From: Planctomycetota bacterium
GTDB lineage: Bacteria; Planctomycetota; SZUA-567; H5-PLA8
Assembly: GCA_027493525.1 (NCBI GenBank)
Contig: JAOSKN010000002.1
Span: 1,034,288 to 1,098,287, forward strand
Direction of reading: 5' to 3'
Length of the DNA: 64,000 nucleotides
A program made the translations under genes and the position numbers. Shown here in pieces: positions 8,159-16,733 of this stretch (position 1 is the first letter of the stretch; each line of letters opens with the position of its first letter). Below the pieces are notes generated by a model. It ran no database searches. It worked only from the letters and a program-made list of their open reading frames with translations, and was not told the origin of the DNA.

Positions 8159-8308
8159 TCACTTGCCCTTCTTTGGCTTGACGCTCTTTCGCGCGGCGGT
8201 GTCGCGGGACTTCCGTTGATGCTGCGTCTGGCGCGCGGCGCTGGCCTTCTGCTGCTGCAAACGCTTGCGCACGGAACGCATCAAGAGGGCCTTGACGGAG
8301 AAGAGCAT
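8159..8308 (-). CDS. Small basic protein, hypothetical
   Basis: A possible 49-residue, Lys/Arg/Gln-rich peptide (MLFSVKALLMRSVRKRLQQQ at the start, KPKKGK at the end). It begins 20 bases after the stop of the upstream lipoprotein gene on the same strand, with GGAG about ten bases before the ATG. The composition resembles small nucleic-acid-binding or ribosome-associated peptides, but I recognise no family. In GC-rich DNA such short frames can be accidental. Confidence 0.35.
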   Translation of the reverse strand: MLFSVKALLMRSVRKRLQQQKASAARQTQHQRKSRDTAARKSVKPKKGK

Positions 8309-8328
8309 GCAGGTCGCGCTCCGCTGCG

Positions 8329-9374
8329 CTATTCGCCCGGCGCGTTGCCGGTGAAGGAGTTGCGCTTTTCCTCTTCCTTCTCTTTGGCTTTCTGCAGATC
8401 CTTGTACTGCGCGGGGACGAAGGGCTTGATCTTGCGGTCCACGATCGCCATCAGTTCCTGCAACTGGTTGTCGTCGAGGTTCCCCAGCACGCCGTAGACG
8501 ACGCTTTCCCGCTGCGCGACCAGGAAGCGCTGCCCCTTTAGCTTGCCGGCATGCCCCTGGTCGCCGAGGGGCAGCTCCTCGACCTTGCCTTCCTTCGCCA
8601 TCAGGTCGTGGAAGCGCTTGAGCACGCTCGCGCGCAGGAACGTCTCTTCGACCTGCGCGAGGAAGACCTTGGCTTCCTTGCCGTCCTTGCGGTAGATCGC
8701 CGAGACCGCGCCTTCCTTCAGGATGCTCAGGCCCAGCGGGTCGTCTTTGTCGAGCCGCTCGCTGGCCTGCACGCGGTCCTCCTGGGGCAGGAAGGAGATC
8801 GGCGCGGACGGGGGTGATGCTGCGCGGGATGCGGTTCGAGATCGCGCGCCCGAAGTTGATCAGCAGCGCGCGCTGCTGGTCGGCCGGCGTCGGCTGGAGC
8901 ACCCGCACCACGACCAGGTACAGGTCGTGGACGAAGATCAGGCGGTCGCCGTCGAGCGTCGCGTGGATGCCGATCTTGACGTAGTTCGATTCCGGCAGCA
9001 GCCCCGGCCGCAGGTTGGTGTAGGCCCCGTAAGCCTGCAGCCGCGTCGCCAACTCCGTGACCGTCACCCGCACCTTCGCCGGCTGCTTGGGCAACCCGTA
9101 GTCGGCGTACTGCGTGGTGAAGGTGCCCCATTTGGACAGCACGTCGCGCTTGAATTTCCCCCAGATGCTCCTCGAATTCCTGCGTCCCGATCGACTTGGG
9201 CAGGAACATCTGGACGTAGCTGCTCACGAACCGCGAAGGCGGAAAGATGCTGGGCAGGTGGACCTCGACGTCCTCGATCCCTTCCGGCGTGATGACGCAC
9301 CCGGCCAGGCCGAACAGCGCCGCGAGCGCCGCGCTCAGCGGGAACGAAAACCGGCTTCGCGAACGCCGCATCAT
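8329..9374 (-). CDS. Predicted lipoprotein of unknown function (two homopolymer frameshifts)
   Basis: Reconstructed as one gene of 347 residues across two single-base breaks, at 9158-9162 (a G5 run on the coding strand, one base too many) and 8810-8814 (C5, one too many). The N terminus has a basic region, a hydrophobic core (FPLSAALAALFGLAGC) and a lipobox ending LAGC, so it should be lipid-anchored. The middle has mixed strand character (VRVTVTELATRLQAYGAY, LIFVHDLYLVVVRVL), and the C terminus is charged and helical (KDLQKAKEKEEEKRNS). I do not recognise the family. The start is uncertain: tandem ATGs at 9374 and 9371, with another ATG seven codons upstream. Confidence 0.6.
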
Positions 9375-9820
9375 GATGCCCCGCGCCTCGGTCATTGGCC
9401 TTGCACCGTGCACCTGCACGACGCGCAGATTCTTTGGCTTTTCCTGCCACCTTTGAATCGGCCGTTCGTTGAACCCAGCGGAAACGATTATCCGGGAACG
9501 AGAGCGTAAGAGAAGCCCCAAATCGGACGGTTCGAGAGCCTCCCGCCTCGGCCGGAACCCCTGTACGTCGCTTCTGCCGACCCGGCGTAACAGGTCCGGT
9601 CCGAGGCGGGACCGGTTCGATTTGGGAATGGCGAATTTGGATTTAGGATTGGGGCCCGCGCCGTCGCCGGCAAGCGAACGCCATTCGGAATCCATGACCA
9701 AATGGTAGTACGGAAGAGACCCAGGTCCACAAGTTTCGAAGTTGGATTTTGATTGGCTGTGCGCGCCCTTGGATTATGCGCGGCCATTCAATCCAAAATC
9801 CAAAATCAACAGTCCACAAT
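9375..9820. other. Intergenic region with decayed heptad repeats
   Basis: About 450 bp without a credible gene between two minus-strand genes. It is less GC-rich than its surroundings and holds degenerate heptads at 9621-9654 (TTTGGGA, ATGGCGA, ATTTGGA, TTTAGGA) and ATCCAAA units at 9791-9807 in the opposite sense. The lipoprotein promoter should lie at the left end, but no clear boxes are visible. Confidence 0.6.
9791..9807. repeat. ATCCAAA heptad (x2.4)
   Basis: Two perfect ATCCAAA units and a partial ATC lie 13 bp beyond the stop of the M16 protease gene. Their complement, TTTGGAT, occurs in the degenerate heptad stretch at 9621-9654, so the region may once have held facing arrays like those at 2085-2204. 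Confidence 0.6.
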
Positions 9821-12523
9821 CTACTTCGGCTTCACGATCGCCTTCGCGTAGTTCTCCGGGGTGAGGTACTTCAGCACCGCCTCGTGGACCTGCTGCGCGG
9901 TGACGGCGTTCAGCTTCTCGCGCGTCTCGAAGACCGAGGCCGCGCCCTGCCCGTAGACCTGCGAGAGCGCCAGGCGCTGCGCGAGGTCGCCAAGGTCCTG
10001 GAGCTGCACGGCCTCGTGCCCGGCGAGATACTTCTTGGCCGAGGCCAGTTCCTCCTCGGAGATCGGCGTCTTGCGCAGCTCGTTGAGGACCTCCCAGAAG
10101 GAGTCTTCGCAGCGCTTCAGCTTCTCGGCGTCGGTCTGGACGTAGAGCACGAAGGCGCCGCCGTCGAGCTGCGGCGAGTGGTAGGCGCCGACGCCGTAGG
10201 CCAGGCCCTGCTCCTCGCGGATCTTGACCCCCAGCCGCCCGCCCAGGCCTTCCAGCACGCCCGCGGCGACATCCAGCGCGTAGCGTTCGGGGCTCTTCAG
10301 GTCCACGGTGCGGAAGCCCAGCGCCAGCGCGGCGCCCTCGAGCCCTTCCTGTTCCCGCTGGCCTTCGCGCTTGCCGGCGAGCGGCTGCAGCTCGAAGGTC
10401 GCCGGTTCGCCCGCGCCCTGCGGCGAGAGTTTTCCGAAGCGCTCCTGGACCAGCGCCAGCGCGGCTTGCGCGTCGAGGTCCCCGACGAGGGCGACGGCCA
10501 TGCGCCCGGGCTGCGCCCACTTCGCGTGCAAGGCGCGCAGGTCCGCGGCGCTCAGCTTCTTCACCGTCTCGAGCGTGCCCAGGGTGTGCCGGGCGTACGG
10601 ATGCTCGCCCCACAACTTGGGCTTGAAGACCTTGTTGTTGATCGACCAGATGTACTCGTCCTGCGCCTCCAGCCGCGCCAGGATCTCCGTGCGCGCCTTC
10701 TCGAGTTCGTCGTCCGGGAAGGCCGGCTCGGTGAAGCAGCCGGCGGCGAGGTCCAGCAGGGCGGGCAGGTCCTCCTTCAGGCAGCGTAGCGTGAGCCCGT
10801 AGGTGTTGCTGCCGCCGAAGGTGTTGAGGCTCGCGCCGAGGTCCTCGATGGCCGCCGCGAGCTTCTCCTTGTTCAGCTTCTTGGTGCCGCGGTCGAGGAG
10901 TTCGGCGAGCAGGTTCCCGGCGCCGGCCAGTTCGGCGGGCTCCTGCCGCAGGCCGCCCAGCGCGACGACGGCCGCGTGGACGGTGGGAAGCGAGCGGTCC
11001 TCGCGCACCACCACGCGCAGCCCGTTGGCGAGCGGCGGGAACTCCGTCGCCTGTCGCGCCGCCCCGCTCGCCGGCGCGGTGGCCGGCGTGGACGGCTCGG
11101 CCCGCGGCGCGCCCGCGCCTTCCGCGCCGGGAAGCAACAGCGCGAAGTTCTCGCGTTCGCGCAGCAGATACCTCCGCGCGGCCTCCACGACCTGCTCGGC
11201 GCTGACGGCCTGGATCCCGTCCACGTAGGTCTGCGAAAAGTCCAGGTCCCCGGCGGCGAACCAGTCCCCGCCCAGCGCCTCGGCCAGCCCCTCCGCCGTC
11301 ATCTGCCCGAAGACGTGCTGCGTCGCGACTTTCTTCTTCGCGCGCTCCAGTTCCTCCTTGCTCGGCTTCTGTTTCTTGGCCTCCTCGAAGACCGCCCAGA
11401 CGGCCTTGCGCGCGGCCTCGATCTTGTTGGAATCCAGCGTCGCGTTGACCGCGAACATGCCCGGATGGCTCGGCGTGTAGTTCCAGCAGGAGATCTCGTG
11501 GACCAGCCGCAGTTCGTCCTGGACCTTGCGGTAGAGCCGGCTCGAACGGCCGTCGCCGAGGATGCTGGCGAGCACGTCCAGGGCGTAGAGGTCCCCGTCG
11601 CGCAGCGAGACCGACGGCAGCCCCAGGTAGAACTTCGGGAGCTTGCAAAGCGGGTGGGTGAGCGTGACCTCGCGCGGCGCGACCTGCGGCGGCTCGACGG
11701 GGATCGCGGGCCGCGCGACGCTCTTGCGCGCCCAGCCGGCCACGGCCTGCGCCATCAGCGGCAGGGCCTCGGCGGCGCTCACGTCGCCCACGACGATGAA
11801 GCTCGTCAACTGCGGCGCGTAGCGGCGCTGGTAGTAGGCGAAGACCTCCTCGCGCGTCACCTTCGTGAAGCGGTCGGGATACCCCAGCACCGGCACGCGG
11901 TACGGATGCACCTGATACAGCGTCCGCTCGAAGGCGTCCCAGAGCCGCGAGTCGGGGTCGTCGAGCGCGCGCTCGATCTCCTTCACCACCACCGCGTGCT
12001 CCTTCGTCACCTCCTCCGGCGGGAAGGTGCTGTTCATCACCATGTCCGAGAGGGCGTCGAAGAGGACCGGGAAGCCCTGCGCGTCGCCGGTGGCGTGGTA
12101 GACGGTCCGCTCGGAGGAGGTGTACGCGTTGTCGTCGGCGCCCGCGCCGCGCATGAGCTGGTCGAGCTTGCCGGTGGGGTATTTCGCGCTGCCCTTGAAG
12201 AGCAGGTGCTCGCAGAAGTGGCTCAAGCCCGCGCCGAGCCACTCGGCCTCGTCGATCGCGCCGGTCCGCACCCAGGCCTGGACGGCCACAACCGGCGCGT
12301 TGCGCTTCTCCTTCACGATCAGTTCGGCGCCATTGGGGAGCAGGACGTAATAAGCCCCGTTCCTCGCGCGGCGAAGCTCCTCGGGCTGAGCCTCCTCCGG
12401 GAGCAACGCCAGCGCCGCGGTGACGGCGGGATCGACGGGCGGCGGGCCATCCGCCGCGCGCAGGTTCGGGTGCAGGCCGGCCAGGACCAGGAGTGCAAAC
12501 GTCGCGAGGCGGTGCGCGGGCAT
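9821..12523 (-). CDS. Exported M16-family zinc protease with a second, inactive M16 lobe
   Basis: A 900-residue protein with a signal peptide (LATFALLVLAGLHPNLRA) and two M16 peptidase halves. The first half carries the inverted zinc motif H102-F-C-E105-H106 with the downstream acidic stretch VKEIERALDDP. The second half starts near residue 470 (LANGLRVVVREDRSLPTVHA) and has NLLAE where HxxEH should be, so it is probably structural, as in other tandem M16 proteins. Processing of periplasmic peptides is likely. The ATG at 12523 follows AAGGA by about eight bases; in-frame sequence upstream is not needed. Confidence 0.9.
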   Translation of the reverse strand: MPAHRLATFALLVLAGLHPNLRAADGPPPVDPAVTAALALLPEEAQPEELRRARNGAYYVLLPNGAELIVKEKRNAPVVAVQAWVRTGAIDEAEWLGAGLSHFCEHLLFKGSAKYPTGKLDQLMRGAGADDNAYTSSERTVYHATGDAQGFPVLFDALSDMVMNSTFPPEEVTKEHAVVVKEIERALDDPDSRLWDAFERTLYQVHPYRVPVLGYPDRFTKVTREEVFAYYQRRYAPQLTSFIVVGDVSAAEALPLMAQAVAGWARKSVARPAIPVEPPQVAPREVTLTHPLCKLPKFYLGLPSVSLRDGDLYALDVLASILGDGRSSRLYRKVQDELRLVHEISCWNYTPSHPGMFAVNATLDSNKIEAARKAVWAVFEEAKKQKPSKEELERAKKKVATQHVFGQMTAEGLAEALGGDWFAAGDLDFSQTYVDGIQAVSAEQVVEAARRYLLRERENFALLLPGAEGAGAPRAEPSTPATAPASGAARQATEFPPLANGLRVVVREDRSLPTVHAAVVALGGLRQEPAELAGAGNLLAELLDRGTKKLNKEKLAAAIEDLGASLNTFGGSNTYGLTLRCLKEDLPALLDLAAGCFTEPAFPDDELEKARTEILARLEAQDEYIWSINNKVFKPKLWGEHPYARHTLGTLETVKKLSAADLRALHAKWAQPGRMAVALVGDLDAQAALALVQERFGKLSPQGAGEPATFELQPLAGKREGQREQEGLEGAALALGFRTVDLKSPERYALDVAAGVLEGLGGRLGVKIREEQGLAYGVGAYHSPQLDGGAFVLYVQTDAEKLKRCEDSFWEVLNELRKTPISEEELASAKKYLAGHEAVQLQDLGDLAQRLALSQVYGQGAASVFETREKLNAVTAQQVHEAVLKYLTPENYAKAIVKPK

Positions 12524-12885
12524 GAGGCGTCCTTTCGATCGGGCGGAGCAAGCAGGCCCGATTGTCCCAAGCCCCGTCGCGGCGGCAAACGGCAATCCGG
12601 CGCTACGGCGCGGCCCTGCAATAGCTTGCAGCTCCCACGCGGACCAGAGCTTGGCAGACCGGGTCCACGGACCGCCATGATTTGAAATGCATGCAACCAA
12701 GCGGCTTAGCTCAACCAATCAGCGGCATGCTGAATTGAATTCATAACATGTTCCTGATTCAAAAGATACGAAGACGCATAAAGCATTGCACCAAGTGCGT
12801 TATTTTGTACACTCTTTTTGGGAGAAATCGGGCCCTCCGCCGCGGCTGCTCTTATGGAGAGGGTTCCCACGGAGTCCGGCAGATC
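12524..12885. promoter_or_regulatory. Divergent AT-rich promoter region, M16 protease / ECF sigma
   Basis: About 360 bp between divergent genes; the part at 12700-12830 is clearly AT-rich. It holds TTGCAC (12786-12791) followed after 16 bases by TACACT, a plausible sigma-70-type promoter toward the ECF gene. The small inverted repeat GCAC-CAA-GTGC (12788-12798) overlaps the -35 box and is a candidate operator. TGAATTCA and nearby ATG-rich sequence look non-coding. Confidence 0.4.
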
Positions 12886-13488
12886 ATGCGCACGACGGAG
12901 ATGATGGTTGAAGCGCTGATCGAGGCCCGCCACCAGGGTGGCGAGGTTCCGCCGGATCACTTCTGGCAGTTGGCCGAGCGCTTCCGCGCCGACCTCGTCA
13001 ACCAGGCGTTGGCGATGCTGGGCAACCAGGCGGACGCGGAAGACATCGCGCAGGACAGCCTCTGCCAGGCCTTCGTGGACCTCGCCAAGCTGGAGGACCC
13101 GACGAAGCTCGGGAGCTGGCTGCGGCGGATCAACCGCTGCAACGTCCTGGACCTGCTGCGCCGGCGCAAGACGCAGCGGGAACAGCGGCTCACGACCGGC
13201 GCGCAGGCGGCGTTGACGAAGACCTCGTTTCCGAACCGCCAGGCCACGCCGGAGTTCGGCACGCCCCTCACGGGCGCCGCCGGGCAGATCGTGCGCGCCG
13301 TGGACAGCCTGCCCGAGTCGTACCGCGAGGTGGTCGTGCTGCACTACTGGGAGAAGCTGACGCTCGCGCAGATCGCCGAGCGGCTCGGCCTGCCACCCGG
13401 GACCGTGCGCAGCCGCATCGCCCGCGCCGACGGGATCCTCCTCGTCAAACTCAACGCCCTCAGGCGAGCGGAGGAGCATCCGTCATGA
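12886..13488 (+). CDS. ECF RNA polymerase sigma factor
   Basis: A 200-residue sigma-70 family protein. Region 2 is FRADLVNQALAMLGNQADAEDIAQDSLCQAFVDL with the typical D-A-EDIAQD core. Region 4 is LPESYREVVVLHYWEKLTLAQIAERLGLPPGTVRSRI. I chose the ATG at 12886 (GGAG 11 bases upstream); a longer frame from 12748 would add low-quality sequence. The stop overlaps the start of the next gene (ATGA), so sigma factor and membrane partner are translationally coupled. This arrangement implies that the downstream protein controls the sigma factor. Confidence 0.92.
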   Translation: MRTTEMMVEALIEARHQGGEVPPDHFWQLAERFRADLVNQALAMLGNQADAEDIAQDSLCQAFVDLAKLEDPTKLGSWLRRINRCNVLDLLRRRKTQREQRLTTGAQAALTKTSFPNRQATPEFGTPLTGAAGQIVRAVDSLPESYREVVVLHYWEKLTLAQIAERLGLPPGTVRSRIARADGILLVKLNALRRAEEHPS

Positions 13489-15320
13489 AGCATGCCAAGC
13501 AAGCCCCCCAGGCCCAGGCCCCCGTGCCGCCGGAGATGGTCGAGCTGATCCGCCCGTATCTCGAGGGCGAGCTGGCCGCCGACGAGGCCGCGATGGTCGA
13601 GCAGTTCGCGCGGGATAACCCCGCCTTCAAGCAGCAGCTCGAGTCGCGCCAGTGGCTGCTCAAGAAGATGCAGGGCGTCTACGGGCCGCGCGCGGTCAGC
13701 CGGGACTTCCAGGAGGTCGCCGACGAGAAGCTCAAGTACACCACCTCCCAGCGCGCCGTCGAAGTCACCGTGCCCGAGGGCGAGGACGAACTGCCCGCCG
13801 CCGCTCCGGCCGGCTTCTTCGATACGCTGAGCGCGCGCATGGGCGCCGCGCCCTGGTGGATCGTCTCCGGCGCCTTCCACGCGCTGCTGCTCCTGCTGCT
13901 GACCCTCGTCGGCATGGCGCTGCTCCGCGCCAAGGGCGACGAGGTGGTCATCGTCACCGACCTGATGAAGCAGAAGGAGCCCGAAGAGCAGCAGGAGATC
14001 AAGAAGCGCGACATCTTCAAGAAGCCCGTCGAGTTCAACGCGCAGGAGGTCGTCACCGAGCAGGTCGTCGTGACGCATGAGGAGGTCGAAGTCGCCGAGG
14101 TCGCCGAGACCCCCGACGAGAGCGACGCCAACAACGCCCGCGGCGAAGAAGGCCTTAGCGACGCGTTCCTGGGCGGGACCGGCGTGGTCGCCTCGCTGGG
14201 CCTGGGCGGCGGCGGGGCCGGTGCCTTCGGGCGGCCCAACAGCTCCGGCGGCCGGCTGCGCCGCGCCATGCAGGGCGGCGGCGGCAAGGCCACCGAGTCG
14301 GCCGTCGACAAGGCCCTGGAGTGGCTCGCGCGGCACCAGGAGGCCGACGGGCGCTGGAGCGTGCGCCAGACCGAAGGCGACGGCGACTGGGACCCCGGCG
14401 TGACCGGCCTGGCCACCCTCGCGTTCCTCGGCGCCGGGCACACCGAGAAGGTCGGCAAGTACAAGGGCAACGTCCAGGCCGCGATCAAGTGGATGATCGG
14501 CCAGCAGCGCGACGACGGCGCCATCGGGACCGACAAGAAGTTCGAAGAGCACCACGGCGGCTACGGCTACCACCACGCCATCTGCGGCATGGCGCTCGCC
14601 GAGGCCTCCGCCATGGGCCGCGTCCCCGAGACCAAGGCCGCCGCGCAGAAGGCCATCGACTACACCTGCAACGAGTACCAGTGCGGCGACCAGAGCGATA
14701 AGCTCGGTTGGCGCTACAAGCCCAAAGCCGCCGTCGGCGACCTCTCCGTCAGCGGCTGGTACATCATGCAGCTCAAGAGCGCCAAGGTCGCCGGCCTGCA
14801 CGTCGACCCCGCCAGCTTCGAGGGCGCGATCAAGTTCCTCGACAGCCGCATGCAGGATCCCGGCAAGGTCAAGAAGGTCGACGACGCCTACGACAACGGC
14901 CAGCACCGCTACGGCTACACCGAGCGCGGCGCGATGTACAACACCACCTCCATCGGCATCCTCTGCCGCCTCTACACCGGCAGCAAGCCCGAGGAAGTCC
15001 AGGGCGCGGCGATGTGGCTGCTGAAGGAACAGCCCCCGCAGTGGGACGGCAAGCTCGGCCAGGCCAACGGCGGCGGCTGGCCCATGTACTACATGTACTA
15101 CACGACGCTGACCCTCTTCCAGACCGGCGGCGAGATGTGGAAGGAATGGAACGACAAGCTCAAGGGCGTCCTCTGCACCAACCAGCGCAAGGACGGCGAC
15201 TTCGACGGGAGCTGGGACCCGCTCTCGCCGTGGGAGAAGCGCGCCGGCCGCGCCTACACGACGGCCCTCGGCGCGATGTGCCTTGAAGTCTACTACCGCT
15301 ACATGCCGCTGTACCGCTAA
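13485..15320 (+). CDS. Membrane-anchored prenyltransferase/squalene-cyclase-repeat protein, putative anti-sigma partner
   Basis: A 611-residue protein in three parts. Residues 1-110 are a soluble N terminus with an anti-sigma-like stretch (MVELIRPYLEGELAADEAAMVEQF) without zinc-binding Cys/His. Residues 124-147 form one transmembrane helix. After a low-complexity Glu/Val linker and a Gly-rich segment, residues 270-610 contain alpha-alpha toroid repeats of the prenyltransferase/squalene-oxidase type (ALEWLARHQEADGRWSV, AIKWMIGQQRDDGAIG, GVTGLATLAFLGAG). The DxDD acid motif of squalene-hopene cyclases is absent, so enzymatic cyclisation is unlikely. A sensor that releases the coupled sigma factor is my inference. 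Confidence 0.8.
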   Translation: MKHAKQAPQAQAPVPPEMVELIRPYLEGELAADEAAMVEQFARDNPAFKQQLESRQWLLKKMQGVYGPRAVSRDFQEVADEKLKYTTSQRAVEVTVPEGEDELPAAAPAGFFDTLSARMGAAPWWIVSGAFHALLLLLLTLVGMALLRAKGDEVVIVTDLMKQKEPEEQQEIKKRDIFKKPVEFNAQEVVTEQVVVTHEEVEVAEVAETPDESDANNARGEEGLSDAFLGGTGVVASLGLGGGGAGAFGRPNSSGGRLRRAMQGGGGKATESAVDKALEWLARHQEADGRWSVRQTEGDGDWDPGVTGLATLAFLGAGHTEKVGKYKGNVQAAIKWMIGQQRDDGAIGTDKKFEEHHGGYGYHHAICGMALAEASAMGRVPETKAAAQKAIDYTCNEYQCGDQSDKLGWRYKPKAAVGDLSVSGWYIMQLKSAKVAGLHVDPASFEGAIKFLDSRMQDPGKVKKVDDAYDNGQHRYGYTERGAMYNTTSIGILCRLYTGSKPEEVQGAAMWLLKEQPPQWDGKLGQANGGGWPMYYMYYTTLTLFQTGGEMWKEWNDKLKGVLCTNQRKDGDFDGSWDPLSPWEKRAGRAYTTALGAMCLEVYYRYMPLYR

Positions 15321-15351
15321 GCCGGTTCCCGGTTCCTGAGATAGTAAGCAG

Positions 15352-15380
15352 CCGCCCCAACCGGGGCGGTTGTTTTTTTT
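15352..15380 (+). terminator. Rho-independent terminator
   Basis: CCGCCCC and GGGGCGG form a perfect 7-bp stem with an AACC loop, directly followed by TTGTTTTTTTT. It lies 31 bp after the stop of the toroid-repeat protein and ends the sigma-factor operon. Confidence 0.95.
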
Positions 15381-15425
15381 CGCCTAACTTCTGCCCTGGT
15401 CTCGCCTTGAGCTGGACCCTAACGG

Positions 15426-15451
15426 CCCATTGCTCCACGTGGAGCAATGGG
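15426..15451. repeat. Perfect 26-bp palindrome
   Basis: The half-site CCCATTGCTCCAC is followed without spacer by its exact reverse complement. It is centred on CACGTG and lies 46 bp after the terminator of the sigma-factor operon. It could be a dimeric-protein binding site or a cruciform-forming element. Confidence 0.95.
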
Positions 15452-15501
15452 AATCCTAGGAGGCGGGGCCGGGCTTTGGGGACAAAGGCTGAGGCTTGGG
15501 T

Positions 15502-15563
15502 GTAGCGCCGGCGTCCCGCCGCCTCGCGCGGGCGTCCCGCCCGCGCGTCTTCCAGTTCTTCCC
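15502..15563 (-). repeat. GC-rich dispersed repeat, copy A
   Basis: On the minus strand it reads GGGAAGAACTGGAAGACGCG and continues to CGCCGGCGCTAC. It matches 19129-19192 on the plus strand with about five differences over 62-64 bp. Similar GC-rich intergenic repeats are familiar from PVC genomes. Confidence 0.85.
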
Positions 15564-15712
15564 GGCTCGCCCGCCGCCGCGTCCCCCAGGGACGCGACGA
15601 AAATAGCCCAGCCTTTCAAGGCTGGGACCATGAACGCCGCCGCACGAACCCAGTCCCATAGGGACGGCTGAAGCACGCGCGCGCCCCGCGAATCGTAGTA
15701 CGTCTCCCGGCC

Positions 15713-16636
15713 TTATCGCGATCCGCTCGTCGCGTGCGACGCCGTCAAAGCCCGCGGCTCGCGCGCATGCCGGCGTTCGGCGGCCTGGAAGAGCCCTTCG
15801 AGGAGCGTGGCGGGCGCGGCGGTGGGCCAGCCGGTCCAGGACGCGTCCACCGCCAGGTGGTTGTCGCTGCCGCCGGACATGGGCCAGCCGTGCCAGCGCG
15901 CGAGCCGTTCCCATTTCTCAATGCCTTCGGTCCCGCTGCCGGTGTGGTAGACCTCCACCCCGTCGAGCCCCTGGCGCATCATCGCGGCGACGTCGGATTC
16001 GGCGAAGCGCGTAAGCTGCGGGTGCGCCAGGAGCGCGATCCCGCCGGCTTCGTGCACGGTCCGCAGGGTCAGCTCGAAGTCGGCGCAGCGGTGGGTGGCG
16101 GGGATCGCGCGGGCGTGCTCGTGGTAGAGGGCCTTGGCGGCCTCGAAGCTCGGCGCGCGCCCGGTTTCGTGGAGCCAGAGCCAGAGCGCCTTGGGGCCGA
16201 CGGTCCGCTCGGGCGCCTCGCGGCGCGCGTGGGCGAAGGCCGCGTCGAGGTCGGCTTCCATGCCGGCGGCGCGCATCCGCGCGGCGATTTCGCCCAGGCG
16301 CGCGAGGCCGGCGTCGACTTCGCGCCGCAGCAGCGCCCGCAACCCGGCGTGCATTGGATCGAAGAAGAAGGCCAGCACGTGGCAATGCCCCCAGCGCTCG
16401 CAGTCGGTGTCGATCTCCACGCCGCTGTAGAGCGCGACGGGCGCGCCCTGCCGTTCGATCTCGCGCGCGAAGGCGGGGAGCGAGTCGAGGTTGTCGTGCT
16501 CGGCCGGCGCCAGCGCGGCCACGCCGCGTTCGGCAGCCAGGGCGACGTAGGCCGCCGGGTCGCCGAAGGCGTCGTTCGAGTAGTACGTGTGGAAATGGAA
16601 GTCGAGGCAGGGGCGTACGGTGGCGGGCGCGGACAT
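15713..16636 (-). CDS. PHP-domain metal-dependent phosphoesterase
   Basis: A 307-residue protein with the PHP metal-binding motifs in order: HFHTYYSNDA (residues 13-22), PAEHDNLDS, GVEIDTD, LLAHPQLTR and SGGSDNHLAVD. These His/Asp/Glu clusters bind a trinuclear metal site in relatives that hydrolyse phosphoesters, for example nucleoside 3',5'-bisphosphates or 5'-3' RNA ends. No signal peptide is seen, so it is cytoplasmic. The leader contains only a weak purine stretch (GGGG) and an 8-bp tandem repeat that may be regulatory. Confidence 0.87.
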   Translation of the reverse strand: MSAPATVRPCLDFHFHTYYSNDAFGDPAAYVALAAERGVAALAPAEHDNLDSLPAFAREIERQGAPVALYSGVEIDTDCERWGHCHVLAFFFDPMHAGLRALLRREVDAGLARLGEIAARMRAAGMEADLDAAFAHARREAPERTVGPKALWLWLHETGRAPSFEAAKALYHEHARAIPATHRCADFELTLRTVHEAGGIALLAHPQLTRFAESDVAAMMRQGLDGVEVYHTGSGTEGIEKWERLARWHGWPMSGGSDNHLAVDASWTGWPTAAPATLLEGLFQAAERRHAREPRALTASHATSGSR

Positions 16637-16668
16637 GCGTGAATCCCCGGGGCCGGAAGGCGCTTCAC

Positions 16669-16684
16669 TAGTGTACTAGTGTAC
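16669..16684. repeat. TAGTGTAC tandem repeat (x2)
   Basis: Two perfect copies of TAGTGTAC lie 33 bp upstream of the PHP gene start, forming overlapping palindromes (CACTAGTG, ACTAGT). The position suits an operator for the PHP gene. No regulator can be assigned. Confidence 0.6.
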
Positions 16685-16733
16685 TCGAAAGGCAGTGGAA
16701 AAGCCACGCTTTTACGGCGCTCGAACCGGGCGT

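Larger units (their letters stand above)
15381..15712. other. Intergenic hairpin- and repeat-rich region
   Basis: About 330 bp with no credible gene but five structured elements: a perfect 26-bp palindrome (15426-15451), an inverted copy of a GC-rich dispersed repeat (15502-15563), and perfect hairpins at 15578-15596 (8-bp stem), 15607-15626 (9-bp stem, loop TC) and about 15653-15665 (GTCCC-ATA-GGGAC). Confidence 0.8.

Noticed and set aside
9774..12551. 925-codon minus-strand frame over the M16 gene
   Set aside because: Compositionally a shadow (Arg/Ala/Gly); the other frame has HFCEH, a signal peptide and a ribosome site.
13485..15320. Squalene-hopene cyclase
   Set aside because: The DxDD catalytic motif is absent, the QW-like repeats are poor and a long N-terminal region with TM helix precedes the toroid.
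16069..16733. Continuation of the cyclase mid-frame into the PHP gene as a fusion protein
   Set aside because: Arises only from the frameshift; the correct frame stops at 16734 after a normal cyclase end.
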